This document shows, one piece after another, positions 1-6,693 of a DNA stretch of 10,926 nt. The first letter of the stretch is position 1. Every line of letters begins with the position of its first letter. The stretch is from Halothece sp. MAG (GTDB lineage: Bacteria > Cyanobacteriota > Cyanobacteriia > Cyanobacteriales > Rubidibacteraceae): positions 1-10,926 of the forward strand of contig JAHEOB010000073.1 in NCBI GenBank assembly GCA_018610095.1. Reading direction: 5' to 3'. Under the pieces are notes generated by a model. It did not search any database and had not been told where the DNA came from. It saw only the letters and a list, made by a program, of their open reading frames with translations. The position numbers and the translations under genes are program-made.

Positions 1-1
1 C

Positions 2-40
2 GTTGCTTTCCCAGGGTTAAGCCAAGCCCAAACCGTTTAA
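2..40 (+). CDS. Possible 3' end of an upstream plus-strand gene
   Basis: Read from position 2, the plus strand gives VAFPGLSQAQTV followed by TAA at 38-40. A terminator-like hairpin starts 25 bases further on, which is where a terminator for a gene ending here would lie. Twelve codons are too few to identify a product, and the other frames are not excluded (frame 1 stays open to about 150). This is a positional inference only. Confidence 0.2.
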   Translation, partial: VAFPGLSQAQTV

Positions 41-64
41 AATCCTTTGCTAAAAGAAACACAT

Positions 65-87
65 TCCCCTCACTCAGGTTGAGGGGA
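65..87. terminator. Terminator-like hairpin upstream of the peptidase gene
   Basis: TCCCCTCA (65-72) pairs perfectly with TGAGGGGA (80-87) around a 7-base loop. The plus-strand flank is TTATTTGATATC. The minus-strand flank also becomes T-rich after a few bases, so the hairpin could end transcription in either direction. It probably separates the gene to the left of the window from the peptidase gene. The T-tract is interrupted, so efficiency is uncertain. Confidence 0.55.
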
Positions 88-109
88 TTATTTGATATCA
101 GAAGAAAAA

Positions 110-139
110 TTCACAGTTTAGGCACAAGATTGCTAAAAT
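110..139 (+). promoter_or_regulatory. Candidate sigma-70-type promoter of the M23 peptidase gene
   Basis: TTCACA at 110-115 (one mismatch to TTGACA) lies 18 bases before TAAAAT at 134-139 (one mismatch to TATAAT). TGC immediately precedes the -10 box, giving an extended -10 (TGn). Transcription would start near 146, leaving a leader of about 40 bases that contains a run of eight T (149-156), a HIP1 octamer and the ribosome binding site. Predicted from sequence match only. Confidence 0.4.
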
Positions 140-162
140 GCCTTTAGGTTTTTTTTAGTGGC

Positions 163-170
163 GCGATCGC
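163..170. repeat. HIP1 octamer (GCGATCGC) abutting the ribosome binding site
   Basis: This palindrome is the cyanobacterial HIP1 element. Exact copies in the window begin at 163, 3180, 3455, 3516, 4082, 4928 and 5681. That is far more than the roughly 0.1-0.2 expected by chance in 11 kb, and it supports a cyanobacterial source. This copy directly touches the GAGGAG of the peptidase gene. None lies in psaA, sbcD or the cysH fragment. Confidence 0.95.
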
Positions 171-176
171 GAGGAG
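171..176 (+). promoter_or_regulatory. Ribosome binding site of the M23 peptidase gene
   Basis: GAGGAG ends 9 bases before the ATG at 186. It is a strong Shine-Dalgarno match and fixes the start codon, which in turn yields a good export signal at the protein's N terminus. Confidence 0.75.
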
Positions 177-185
177 AATAAACTG

Positions 186-2864
186 ATGGCTAAGCAATCT
201 GTAAACGCTTCTCAACAACGGTTTTCCTGGAAATGGCAACAGCACTTATTGGTATTGGGGGGAGTAGCGACATTAATTCCTTTTAATTTATTAAATCAAG
301 GACTGGCATTAGCTTACACGTCTCAGAAAACAATTCCAACCGAAGCTAAAACACAATCTGCGGAATTAGAACCAGTGGAGGCATCGAATAAACCCCTAAA
401 TCAATCAAAGAATCCTGATTATGATTCTGTTCCCGATTTAGAGTTACAACAGAAAACTGAAGACAATCAAATTGCCTCGTCTAAGACAAAACAAGAATCG
501 GTAGCACAAACCTCTCCTAGTAAGGCAGATCAATCAAATTTAAATGCCAATGAGGATTCTTCATCTGCAGCGGTAGAAGGAGAAACCCCATCTTCTGCGA
601 GTGAAGCATCCACTACCTCTACAACAGAATCCTCTCAACCCTCTTCAGCTTCTAGCAGTAAAAACCAGCAATCTAGTTCTGCCCAAGCAGAGTTGGCATC
701 TTCTAAAGCAAGCTCTCAACAGCAAGTAGAGGCTAAGCCTAACCTTTCTAATCAAAGCGAATCATCCAATTCTAACCCTTCACAAGCATCTTCATCCGAA
801 GCGGTAGAAGGAGAAACCCCATCTTCTGCTAGTGAAGCATCCACTACCCCTAAAACAGAATCCCCTCAATTCTCTTCAACTTCTAGCAATAAAAACCAAC
901 AATCTAGTTCTACCCAAGCAGAGTCGTCATCTTCTCAAAGCAATTCTCAACAGCAAGTAAAGGCTAAGCCTAATCTTTCTAATCAAAGCGAATCATCCAA
1001 TTCTAACCCTTCACAAGCATTTTCATCCGAAGCGTTAGAAGGAGAAACCTCATCTTCTGCTAGTGAAGCATCCAATCCCCCTAAAACAGAATCCCCTCAA
1101 CCCTCTTCAACTTCTAGCAATAAAAACCAACAATCTAGTTCTACTCAAGCAGAGTCGTCATCTTCTGAAAGCAATTCTCAACAGCAAGTAGAAGCTAAGC
1201 CTAATCTTTCTAATCAAGCCCAACAATCTCATTCCAATTCTTCACAAGCATCCTCATCTGCAACGGTAGCAGGAAAAACCCCATCTTCATCTAGTGAAGC
1301 ATCCAGGATCCCCACAATCGAATCTCCTCAACCCTCTTCAGCTTCCAGCAATGACAAGCAGCAACCAGATATTAAAGCAAGTTCAGATTCTGCCAAGGAT
1401 AAACTAAAATCTTTATCCTCCCAAACAAAAGATACAAAAGAATTACCCCCGATTGAATCCTTGAATTCTTCTCCCTCAAATCTGCCTGAAGTTAAAAAAT
1501 CTGCTAATCCCAAGGTGGAATTTAAACAAAGAAAGGAATCAACTCCTTCAACAGCAGAAGACACCCCTTCTACTGCTGATAGCACTCACGCTACTCAACA
1601 ATTTTCTGCCCCAAAAGTTGAGGAACAAAATTCCTCTTCTACTCCAGAAAAGACAGCCACTAATGAGTTTGTGGATAATGTAGACAATTCTATTTCAAGC
1701 GAAGAATCATTACCGGCACCGCAAGTCAAAGTAACCGATCGCGCAGAGGGATGTACAACAGTCGTAGAAGGGAATCAAATGAGCCGTAGTGGTTGTAACT
1801 CCCCTAATCCTTCTAAACCAGAATTAGCGGAGAAACAAGAGACACTTCCAGAATTACCTAATCAAATTGAACAAACCAGTCAACCTCAATCAAAACACGC
1901 TAAACATCCCTATACGCCTCCTGAACAAACCAGTCAACCTCAACCAAAACACGCTAAACATCCCTATACGCCTCCTGAAAATGTACCAGAATTAGATATT
2001 CAAGGAAACGGAGACTCTGATTTATTATTCCCACTTCCTCAAGCAAGATCGATTAGTTCCAATTTCGGTTGGCGACAACATCCCATTTCAGGGAATAATC
2101 GGTTCCATGCCGGTGTCGATTTTGTTGCACCCAAAGGCACTCCTGTAATTGCTACCCATTCTGGGAAAGTGCAATTTGCTGAATATCAAGGGGGATATGG
2201 ATTAATTGTGGGCTTGCGTCATGATGAGGGAGAATCGGAATCACGATATGCTCATTTATCAAAAATTCATGTCAAGCCTGGAGAATGGGTAGAACAAGGA
2301 ACCGTTATTGGGCAAGTTGGTAGCACAGGAAATTCCACTGGTTCTCACTTGCACTTTGAATGGCGCATTCCCAAAGCAAAAGGTTGGGTTGCTGTTGATC
2401 CCACATCCTCTCTTGTAAAGGCAATGGAGAACAACGACGCTAGTACAATTGCCCTTCAGGAAAGTGATAATCACTCCTCGTTGCAAGATGTTACGTTATT
2501 TGCTTCTTTACCAGAAATGATCAGTTCGATTTCTGAGAAACCTGCCTCGTGGCTATCACAACCAGAACTGCCCTTAATGGAACAAAAGCATTTTGAACTC
2601 CCTTACCAAGCCCCAGTGACTGATGTAGCTGATAGTCATGATTCCCAAGGAGGATTTTCCTTACCTGAAACCATTACTTCCTTAGTTAACTGGGAACCTC
2701 CTCAATTATTTGCTAAGGAAACTCAGCAAGGCGTTTCCCATCCCCATCAAGGCAATTTCGATAATGATTTTACCCAGACAATGCCATCAAATTCTCCCCA
2801 AAATAACCACTTCAATTTCCAATCTCCCAAAAAACTCAGCTCTAAAAACTTGGCTTATGAGTAA
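186..2864 (+). CDS. Exported M23 (LytM/peptidase_M23) metallopeptidase with long Ser/Gln-rich repeat linker
   Basis: An 892-residue protein predicted to cleave peptidoglycan peptide cross-links outside the plasma membrane. Residues 13-43 form a signal peptide or membrane anchor: a basic start, a hydrophobic core about 21-42, and ALA at 41-43 as a plausible cleavage site. Residues about 45-610 are a low-complexity Ser/Gln/Glu/Pro linker with three 77-residue units plus a partial one (from 125) and two 18-residue units (562-597). The only cysteines, C523 and C537, could form a disulfide. The M23 domain spans about 615-755 and is complete: zinc ligands H641, D645 and H723, catalytic histidines H690 and H721 (HxxxD, then HLH). 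The roughly 140-residue tail has two degenerate SLPE-containing segments. The family assignment is firm; whether the protein is an active hydrolase, a LytM-type regulator or a wall-binding protein is open. It stands alone on the plus strand with its own likely promoter and ends 5 bases from a convergent gene. Confidence 0.92.
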   Translation: MAKQSVNASQQRFSWKWQQHLLVLGGVATLIPFNLLNQGLALAYTSQKTIPTEAKTQSAELEPVEASNKPLNQSKNPDYDSVPDLELQQKTEDNQIASSKTKQESVAQTSPSKADQSNLNANEDSSSAAVEGETPSSASEASTTSTTESSQPSSASSSKNQQSSSAQAELASSKASSQQQVEAKPNLSNQSESSNSNPSQASSSEAVEGETPSSASEASTTPKTESPQFSSTSSNKNQQSSSTQAESSSSQSNSQQQVKAKPNLSNQSESSNSNPSQAFSSEALEGETSSSASEASNPPKTESPQPSSTSSNKNQQSSSTQAESSSSESNSQQQVEAKPNLSNQAQQSHSNSSQASSSATVAGKTPSSSSEASRIPTIESPQPSSASSNDKQQPDIKASSDSAKDKLKSLSSQTKDTKELPPIESLNSSPSNLPEVKKSANPKVEFKQRKESTPSTAEDTPSTADSTHATQQFSAPKVEEQNSSSTPEKTATNEFVDNVDNSISSEESLPAPQVKVTDRAEGCTTVVEGNQMSRSGCNSPNPSKPELAEKQETLPELPNQIEQTSQPQSKHAKHPYTPPEQTSQPQPKHAKHPYTPPENVPELDIQGNGDSDLLFPLPQARSISSNFGWRQHPISGNNRFHAGVDFVAPKGTPVIATHSGKVQFAEYQGGYGLIVGLRHDEGESESRYAHLSKIHVKPGEWVEQGTVIGQVGSTGNSTGSHLHFEWRIPKAKGWVAVDPTSSLVKAMENNDASTIALQESDNHSSLQDVTLFASLPEMISSISEKPASWLSQPELPLMEQKHFELPYQAPVTDVADSHDSQGGFSLPETITSLVNWEPPQLFAKETQQGVSHPHQGNFDNDFTQTMPSNSPQNNHFNFQSPKKLSSKNLAYE
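558..1367 (+). repeat. 231-base in-frame tandem repeat, three full units plus a partial fourth
   Basis: Units begin at 558, 789, 1020 and 1251, each exactly 231 bases (77 codons) apart with no indels; the fourth fades after about 115 bases. Each unit opens with S-S-x-x-x-V/L-E-G-E-T and later carries KNQQSSS and QQQVxAKPNLSNQ. Units 2 and 3 match at roughly nine in ten bases by hand count, with differences concentrated in the last 30 bases. The end of unit 1 matches the end of unit 2 better than unit 3 does. This mosaic pattern fits tandem duplication with unequal crossover or gene conversion. Confidence 0.93.
1869..1976 (+). repeat. 54-base direct repeat, two tandem copies
   Basis: Two back-to-back 54-base copies (1869-1922 and 1923-1976) encode EQTSQPQ(S/P)KHAKHPYTPP. 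They differ at a single base (TCA versus CCA), which indicates a recent duplication. The unit is basic and His/Pro-rich, unlike the acidic Ser-rich 231-base units, and sits just before the M23 domain. Confidence 0.95.
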
Positions 2865-2869
2865 GGGGA

Positions 2870-3382
2870 TTAGTTAAAAACGAAAAAGAGGGCAAGAATG
2901 AGCAATAAAGCAACCCAAATAAAGTAATTATCTTTGCGATTAATTTCACTGGGATCAATGGGTTCTGGTTCCGGCATTTTCCGTTTGCGAGATTTCATCG
3001 TACCACTGGGTTGGGAACGCCTAGTCTTGCCCTCATCTTCAGACAGTTGTGATAAATCAGGAATTTTCGTCATCCATTGTTGGGGGCGTTTCAGTGCAGG
3101 GGCTTTTAGAATATAGAGCATCTGTTGACTTTGTTTTCGGATTTCGGCAGAGGGATGTTTCGCTAATTCGTGGCACACCGCGATCGCGTCTTGAATACGA
3201 TTGGCAGCTTGGTAAGCGCTGATTAACCAGATTCGTACTTCTCCCCCTGATTTAGAAGAAGGATTAATTAACTTTTTGGCTTTTTCTAATTGTTCAATAC
3301 TAACGTCATAACGTCCTTTCTCTAGGGCGAATTTTCCCTTCTCAAAAGTAGTTTGAAACTCCTGTTGTCGCTGCTGGTTCAT
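2870..3382 (-). CDS. Small TPR-like protein with C-terminal membrane anchor
   Basis: A 170-residue protein of unknown function. Residues about 8-40 (FEKGKFALEKGRYDVSIEQL...) and 46-78 (VRIWLISAYQAANRIQDAIA...) have the helix-pair spacing and small/aromatic pattern of tetratricopeptide repeats, usually protein-binding scaffolds. A charged, Pro-rich stretch (about 115-150, including KSRKRK) leads to one hydrophobic helix at 154-169 that ends the protein, so it is probably tail-anchored with the TPR part in the cytoplasm. No signal peptide is visible. The ATG lacks a clear Shine-Dalgarno sequence. It is the last gene of the minus-strand series, 103 bases after the 191-residue gene, and its stop lies 5 bases from the convergent peptidase stop. 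The topology is opposite to that known for Ycf37 (N-terminal membrane segment), so I do not assign that name. Confidence 0.8.
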   Translation of the reverse strand: MNQQRQQEFQTTFEKGKFALEKGRYDVSIEQLEKAKKLINPSSKSGGEVRIWLISAYQAANRIQDAIAVCHELAKHPSAEIRKQSQQMLYILKAPALKRPQQWMTKIPDLSQLSEDEGKTRRSQPSGTMKSRKRKMPEPEPIDPSEINRKDNYFIWVALLLILALFFVFN

Positions 3383-3393
3383 TACACAAATAG

Positions 3394-3408
3394 AAAATAG
3401 ACTATTTT
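3394..3408. promoter_or_regulatory. AT-rich perfect palindrome just upstream of the TPR gene
   Basis: AAAATAG and CTATTTT flank a single A, 12 bases upstream of the TPR gene's ATG. It is the right size for a dimeric repressor site or a short leader hairpin, but AT-rich palindromes of this length also arise by chance. Confidence 0.3.
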
Positions 3409-3454
3409 GAACAATACTAGATTACGACTAGTTTCTCCCAGTCAATTTCACGAC

Positions 3455-3523
3455 GCGATCGCGCAGATGAAAGCTACTGATATTGCTATGAATAGACAGA
3501 ATGAGTTGCAATGACGCGATCGC
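3455..3523. repeat. Pair of HIP1 octamers flanking the end of the 191-residue gene
   Basis: GCGATCGC occurs at 3455-3462, in the spacer, and at 3516-3523, inside the last codons of the upstream gene. Both sit in the context GACGCGATCGC. A third copy at 3180-3187 lies within the TPR gene, making this the densest HIP1 stretch of the window. Confidence 0.9.
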
Positions 3524-4061
3524 AGCCAGAATGAGGTCGTGCCCATTGATAATGACATTCTTTGGGCTTGCCCCAACACAAATTTAGAATTAATTCCCTC
3601 TGGGTAGTTTCTACTTCTAACCATTCCACTTCACTGACTAATGCTTTGACAGTTGCTGCATCGATGGGAGTGGGTGGCTTGGCTTCTTTCCATAAGACTA
3701 AATGACTGCTTGCTTTTTCCCAGAAATCTAAAATTTGGGGTTTAATCGCTCTGAGAGTTTCTTTATCTTGAGGAATGGCAATTAATTGGTTATGTAGTTC
3801 CGGACAGTCCACTTCATAACCGTAAAAATGACACCGTCGCCACACTAATCCTGACACTTGATGTTTCAGTTGATAATCATGAATCTGAGCGCGAAAATCT
3901 CGATAGGCAAAGACTTTACTTAGTTGTTCTGCACCAATGGCTTTGGCGACAACGGGATTATTCAGACGTTCATAAGAAGAAAATAACACTCGCTTTCCTT
4001 GCCAATTTGCTCGTAATTCTTCATCTAGAATTTTAATCAAGTCTTGGGTGGTATAACTCAT
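3486..4061 (-). CDS. Conserved-looking protein of unknown function, Cys- and Trp-containing
   Basis: I do not recognise the family. From the ATG at 4061 it is 191 residues, soluble, with no signal peptide or membrane segment. It has five cysteines: C77 and C86 in CHFYGYEVDCPELH, and C162, C169 and C180 in CWGKPKECHYQWARPHSGC, with H78, H90, H170 and H177 nearby. Tryptophans are at 20, 74, 114, 124, 147, 163 and 173. The clustering would suit metal binding or a redox role, but this is inference. An in-frame TTG at 4067 (two codons earlier) has AGGA five bases upstream, whereas the ATG has that AGGA 11 bases away, so the TTG start is possible. A HIP1 octamer (4082-4089) lies in the leader and TATAAA (minus strand, 4102-4107) could serve as a -10 without a clear -35. 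The psaAB terminator upstream suggests its own promoter. Confidence 0.72.
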   Translation of the reverse strand: MSYTTQDLIKILDEELRANWQGKRVLFSSYERLNNPVVAKAIGAEQLSKVFAYRDFRAQIHDYQLKHQVSGLVWRRCHFYGYEVDCPELHNQLIAIPQDKETLRAIKPQILDFWEKASSHLVLWKEAKPPTPIDAATVKALVSEVEWLEVETTQRELILNLCWGKPKECHYQWARPHSGCDRVIATHSVYS

Positions 4062-4220
4062 AAGCAAGGAAGTCCTACGCAGCGATCGCGTTTATTTTTA
4101 ATTTATATGAAAGTTCTGCCTCTTTGCTATAAATTCATTATTGACGGTTTGTTAGATCGTTTTTTTTAAAAGAAATATAACTTCTACTGGGAACTTTTTT
4201 CTACGGAAAACTATAAACAA

Positions 4221-4246
4221 ATCCCCCACCGCAATGGGCAGGGGAT
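4221..4246 (-). terminator. Rho-independent-type terminator of psaAB
   Basis: In the minus-strand sense, ATCCCC pairs with GGGGAT. Inside it, TGCC pairs with GGTG (two wobble pairs), giving a stem of about 10 pairs around a 6-base loop. The transcript then continues TTGTTTATAGTTTTCC, a U-rich though interrupted tail. It lies 48 bases after the psaB stop. Confidence 0.65.
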
Positions 4247-4254
4247 GTCAGGAC

Positions 4255-4277
4255 TAACCTAGCTCAACACTAGGTTA
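4255..4277 (-). terminator. Second hairpin in the psaB 3' untranslated region
   Basis: TAACCTAG (4255-4262) and CTAGGTTA (4270-4277) form a perfect 8-pair stem with a 7-base loop, 17 bases after the psaB stop and before the terminator hairpin. No U-tract follows, so it is more likely an mRNA 3'-end stabiliser or part of a two-hairpin terminator than a terminator by itself. Confidence 0.5.
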
Positions 4278-4293
4278 ATGACCAAGTGCTACG

Positions 4294-6522
4294 TCAACCA
4301 AAGGCGGATGACGTAGAGGCGATGAGGAAGGCTGCGTAAGTCAGGATATAACCAACTGCGAAGTGAGCTAATCCAACTAAGCGAGCTTGCACAATGGAGA
4401 GAGCCACGGGCTTATCTTTCCAACGAACCAAGTTCGCCAGAGGAGTACGTTCGTGTGCCCACACAATGGTTTCAATAAGCTCTTGCCAATAACCGCGCCA
4501 GGAGATGAGGAACATAAAGCCTGTTGCCCAAACCAGGTGTCCAAACAGGAACATCCAAGCCCAGACAGACAGGTTGTTCATGCCGAAGCTATTGTAGCCG
4601 TTAATCAACTGCGCGGAATTGAGCCACAGATAATCCCGTAGCCATCCCATGAGGTAGGTGGAGTTTTCGTTGAACTGAGCAACGTTGCCTTGCCAAACGC
4701 CCAGATGCTTCCAGTGCCAGTAGAAGGTAATCCAACCGATGGTGTTGAGCATCCAGAAGACGGCGAGATAGAAGGCGTCCCAAGCGGAGATGTCGCAAGT
4801 ACCACCGCGTCCAGGACCGTCGCAGGGGAAGCTGTAGCCGAAGTCTTTCTTGTCGGGCATCAGCTTGGAGCCCCGTGCGTCTAATGCGCCTTTAACCAGA
4901 ATTAAGGTTGTGGTGTGCAGTCCTAGCGCGATCGCGTGGTGAACTAAGAAGTCCCCAGGGCCAATGGTGAGGAATAGGGAGTTATCTCCGCTATTAATGG
5001 CATCCATCCAGCCATCTAACCAGACATTGCCGTAGTTAGGCCAAGCTGTGGTGGCAATGCTATCGGCATTGGAGAGAAGAACATCCATGCCATAGAGCAT
5101 CTTGCCGTGGGCTGCTTGAACAAACTGGGCAAAGACTGGTTCAATTAGAATTTGTTTTTCAGGCGTACCGAAAGCGACAACAACGTCGTTGTGAACATAG
5201 AGTCCCAAGGTGTGGAACCCTAAAAAGAGCGATACCCAGCTTAAGTGGGAAATAATTGCCTCTTTGTGTTCCAGAACGCGCGCCAGAACGTTGCCTTTAT
5301 TTTGCTCAGGATCGTAGTCACGGACTAAGAAGATTGCACCGTGAGCAAACGCACCCACCATCAAGAAACCAGCAATGTATTGGTGGTGAGTGTACAGAGC
5401 AGCTTGCGTGGTGTAATCTCGAGCAATAAAGGCATAGGGCGGTAGAGAATACATGTGCTGCGCCACCAAGGAAGTGACCGTTCCTAACGCAGCCAGTGCT
5501 AATGCTAGCTGGAAGTGTAAGGAATTATTGATGGTGTCATACAGTCCTTGGTGAGGCAGATTAAATTGCCCTTCGCTCTTTTCGCTAAATAGACCCTTCT
5601 TGGAATCCAGCATTTCACGGATGCTGTGACCGATACCAAACTGGGTACGGTACATATGACCCGCGATAATGAAGATAACCGCGATCGCGAGGTGGTGGTG
5701 AGCCATGTCGGTCAACCACAGCGATTCGGTTTGGGGATGGAATCCACCCAAGAACGTCAAAATAGCAGTTCCAGCCCCTTCAGAGGTACCAAAAATGTGG
5801 TTTGCAGTATCAGGGTTCTGGGCATAGACACCCCAATTACCAGTGAAGAAGGGTCCTAATCCTGCTGGGTGAGGCTTCACGGAAAGGAAGTTATCCCAAC
5901 CAACGTGTTGTCCACGGGATTCAGGAATTGCCACGTGAACTAAGTGACCAGCCCAAGCCAAGGAGCTAACGCCAAACAAACCTGCTAAGTGGTGGTTGAG
6001 GCGAGATTCAGCATTCTTGAACCAAGACAGGCTGGGACGGAATTTGGGTTGTAAGTGAAGCCAACCAGCGAATAAGAACAGTGCGGATAGCAATAACAGG
6101 AATACCGATCCCTGATAGAGGTCCGCATTGCTGGTCATTCCAATGGTATAGAACCAGTGGTAAACACCAGAGTAGGCAATATTAACTGGGTTGGAAGCAC
6201 CTGCTTGGGTGAAAGCATCGACAGCAGGTTCACCAAAGTGAGGGTCCCAGACTGCGTGGGCAATCGGACGAACGTTTAAGGGGTCTTTAATCCACTGTTC
6301 AAAATTACCTTGCCAAGCAACGTGGAATAAGGTTCCAGACGTCCACAGGAAGATGATGGCAATGTGTCCAAAGTGGGAGGCAAAAATCTTCTGGTAAAGA
6401 TTTTCCTCCGTCATGCCATCATGGGCTTCAAAATCGTGGGCGGTAGCAATCCCGTACCAAATCCGACGTGTTGTTGGATCTTGAGCAAGGTCTTGGCTAA
6501 ATTTTGGAAATTTGGTTGCCAT
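4294..6522 (-). CDS. psaB: Photosystem I P700 chlorophyll a apoprotein A2 (PsaB)
   Basis: Full-length 742-residue core subunit of photosystem I in the thylakoid membrane. With PsaA it binds P700, the core antenna chlorophylls, A0, phylloquinone A1 and the shared FX [4Fe-4S] cluster; the family has 11 transmembrane helices. The FX loop FPCDGPGRGGTC supplies C567 and C576. H662 in FLFGHLVWATGF matches the P700 axial ligand and W679 the phylloquinone-stacking tryptophan. The N terminus (MATKFPKFSQDLAQDPTTRR) and C terminus (LIASTSSAFG) are typical, fixing start and stop. Residues about 224-260 carry the longer lumenal-loop form with NPDTANHIFG. The start has only weak ribosome-binding matches (AAAGG two bases away, AGAGGA about 14 away). 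It lies 171 bases after psaA, with a hairpin between, and is followed by a terminator, as expected of a dicistronic psaAB mRNA. HIP1 octamers are at 4928 and 5681. Confidence 0.99.
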   Translation of the reverse strand: MATKFPKFSQDLAQDPTTRRIWYGIATAHDFEAHDGMTEENLYQKIFASHFGHIAIIFLWTSGTLFHVAWQGNFEQWIKDPLNVRPIAHAVWDPHFGEPAVDAFTQAGASNPVNIAYSGVYHWFYTIGMTSNADLYQGSVFLLLLSALFLFAGWLHLQPKFRPSLSWFKNAESRLNHHLAGLFGVSSLAWAGHLVHVAIPESRGQHVGWDNFLSVKPHPAGLGPFFTGNWGVYAQNPDTANHIFGTSEGAGTAILTFLGGFHPQTESLWLTDMAHHHLAIAVIFIIAGHMYRTQFGIGHSIREMLDSKKGLFSEKSEGQFNLPHQGLYDTINNSLHFQLALALAALGTVTSLVAQHMYSLPPYAFIARDYTTQAALYTHHQYIAGFLMVGAFAHGAIFLVRDYDPEQNKGNVLARVLEHKEAIISHLSWVSLFLGFHTLGLYVHNDVVVAFGTPEKQILIEPVFAQFVQAAHGKMLYGMDVLLSNADSIATTAWPNYGNVWLDGWMDAINSGDNSLFLTIGPGDFLVHHAIALGLHTTTLILVKGALDARGSKLMPDKKDFGYSFPCDGPGRGGTCDISAWDAFYLAVFWMLNTIGWITFYWHWKHLGVWQGNVAQFNENSTYLMGWLRDYLWLNSAQLINGYNSFGMNNLSVWAWMFLFGHLVWATGFMFLISWRGYWQELIETIVWAHERTPLANLVRWKDKPVALSIVQARLVGLAHFAVGYILTYAAFLIASTSSAFG

Positions 6523-6601
6523 AGCCTTTCAGGAAATCCTCTTTACAGGTCAATGTGTAAATGGGTTATTCGAAACTCATTATTTCTTTTGGTTTTGGGT
6601 G

Positions 6602-6638
6602 GGGCTGACCTCAACTCCGTAGTTAGGAGGTTCAGCCC
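6602..6638 (-). promoter_or_regulatory. Long imperfect hairpin in the psaA-psaB spacer
   Basis: Pairing blocks are GGGCTGA (6602-6608) with TCAGCCC (6632-6638), CCTC (6609-6612) with GAGG (6627-6630), and AACT (6613-6616) with AGTT (6621-6624). This gives 15 pairs, a CCGT loop, and bulges of one and two bases on one arm. No U-run follows on either strand, so it is not a standard terminator. In the dicistronic transcript it would lie about 55 bases after psaA and 80 before psaB, where it could protect an end made by processing or tune psaB expression (inference). Confidence 0.55.
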
Positions 6639-6693
6639 TACTTATCAGTTCACTGATTTTTTAAACCAGTGTTACTGTTTTTCATCAAGTCCG

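Noticed and set aside
1328..1585. Open frame on the minus strand within the peptidase gene
   Set aside because: It is a shadow of the Ser-rich coding repeats, with no ribosome binding site and low-complexity translation.
4141..4182. TTGACG on the plus strand as a promoter reading antisense into psaB
   Set aside because: No acceptable -10 box occurs at 16-18 bases; the nearest TATAAC is about 30 bases away.
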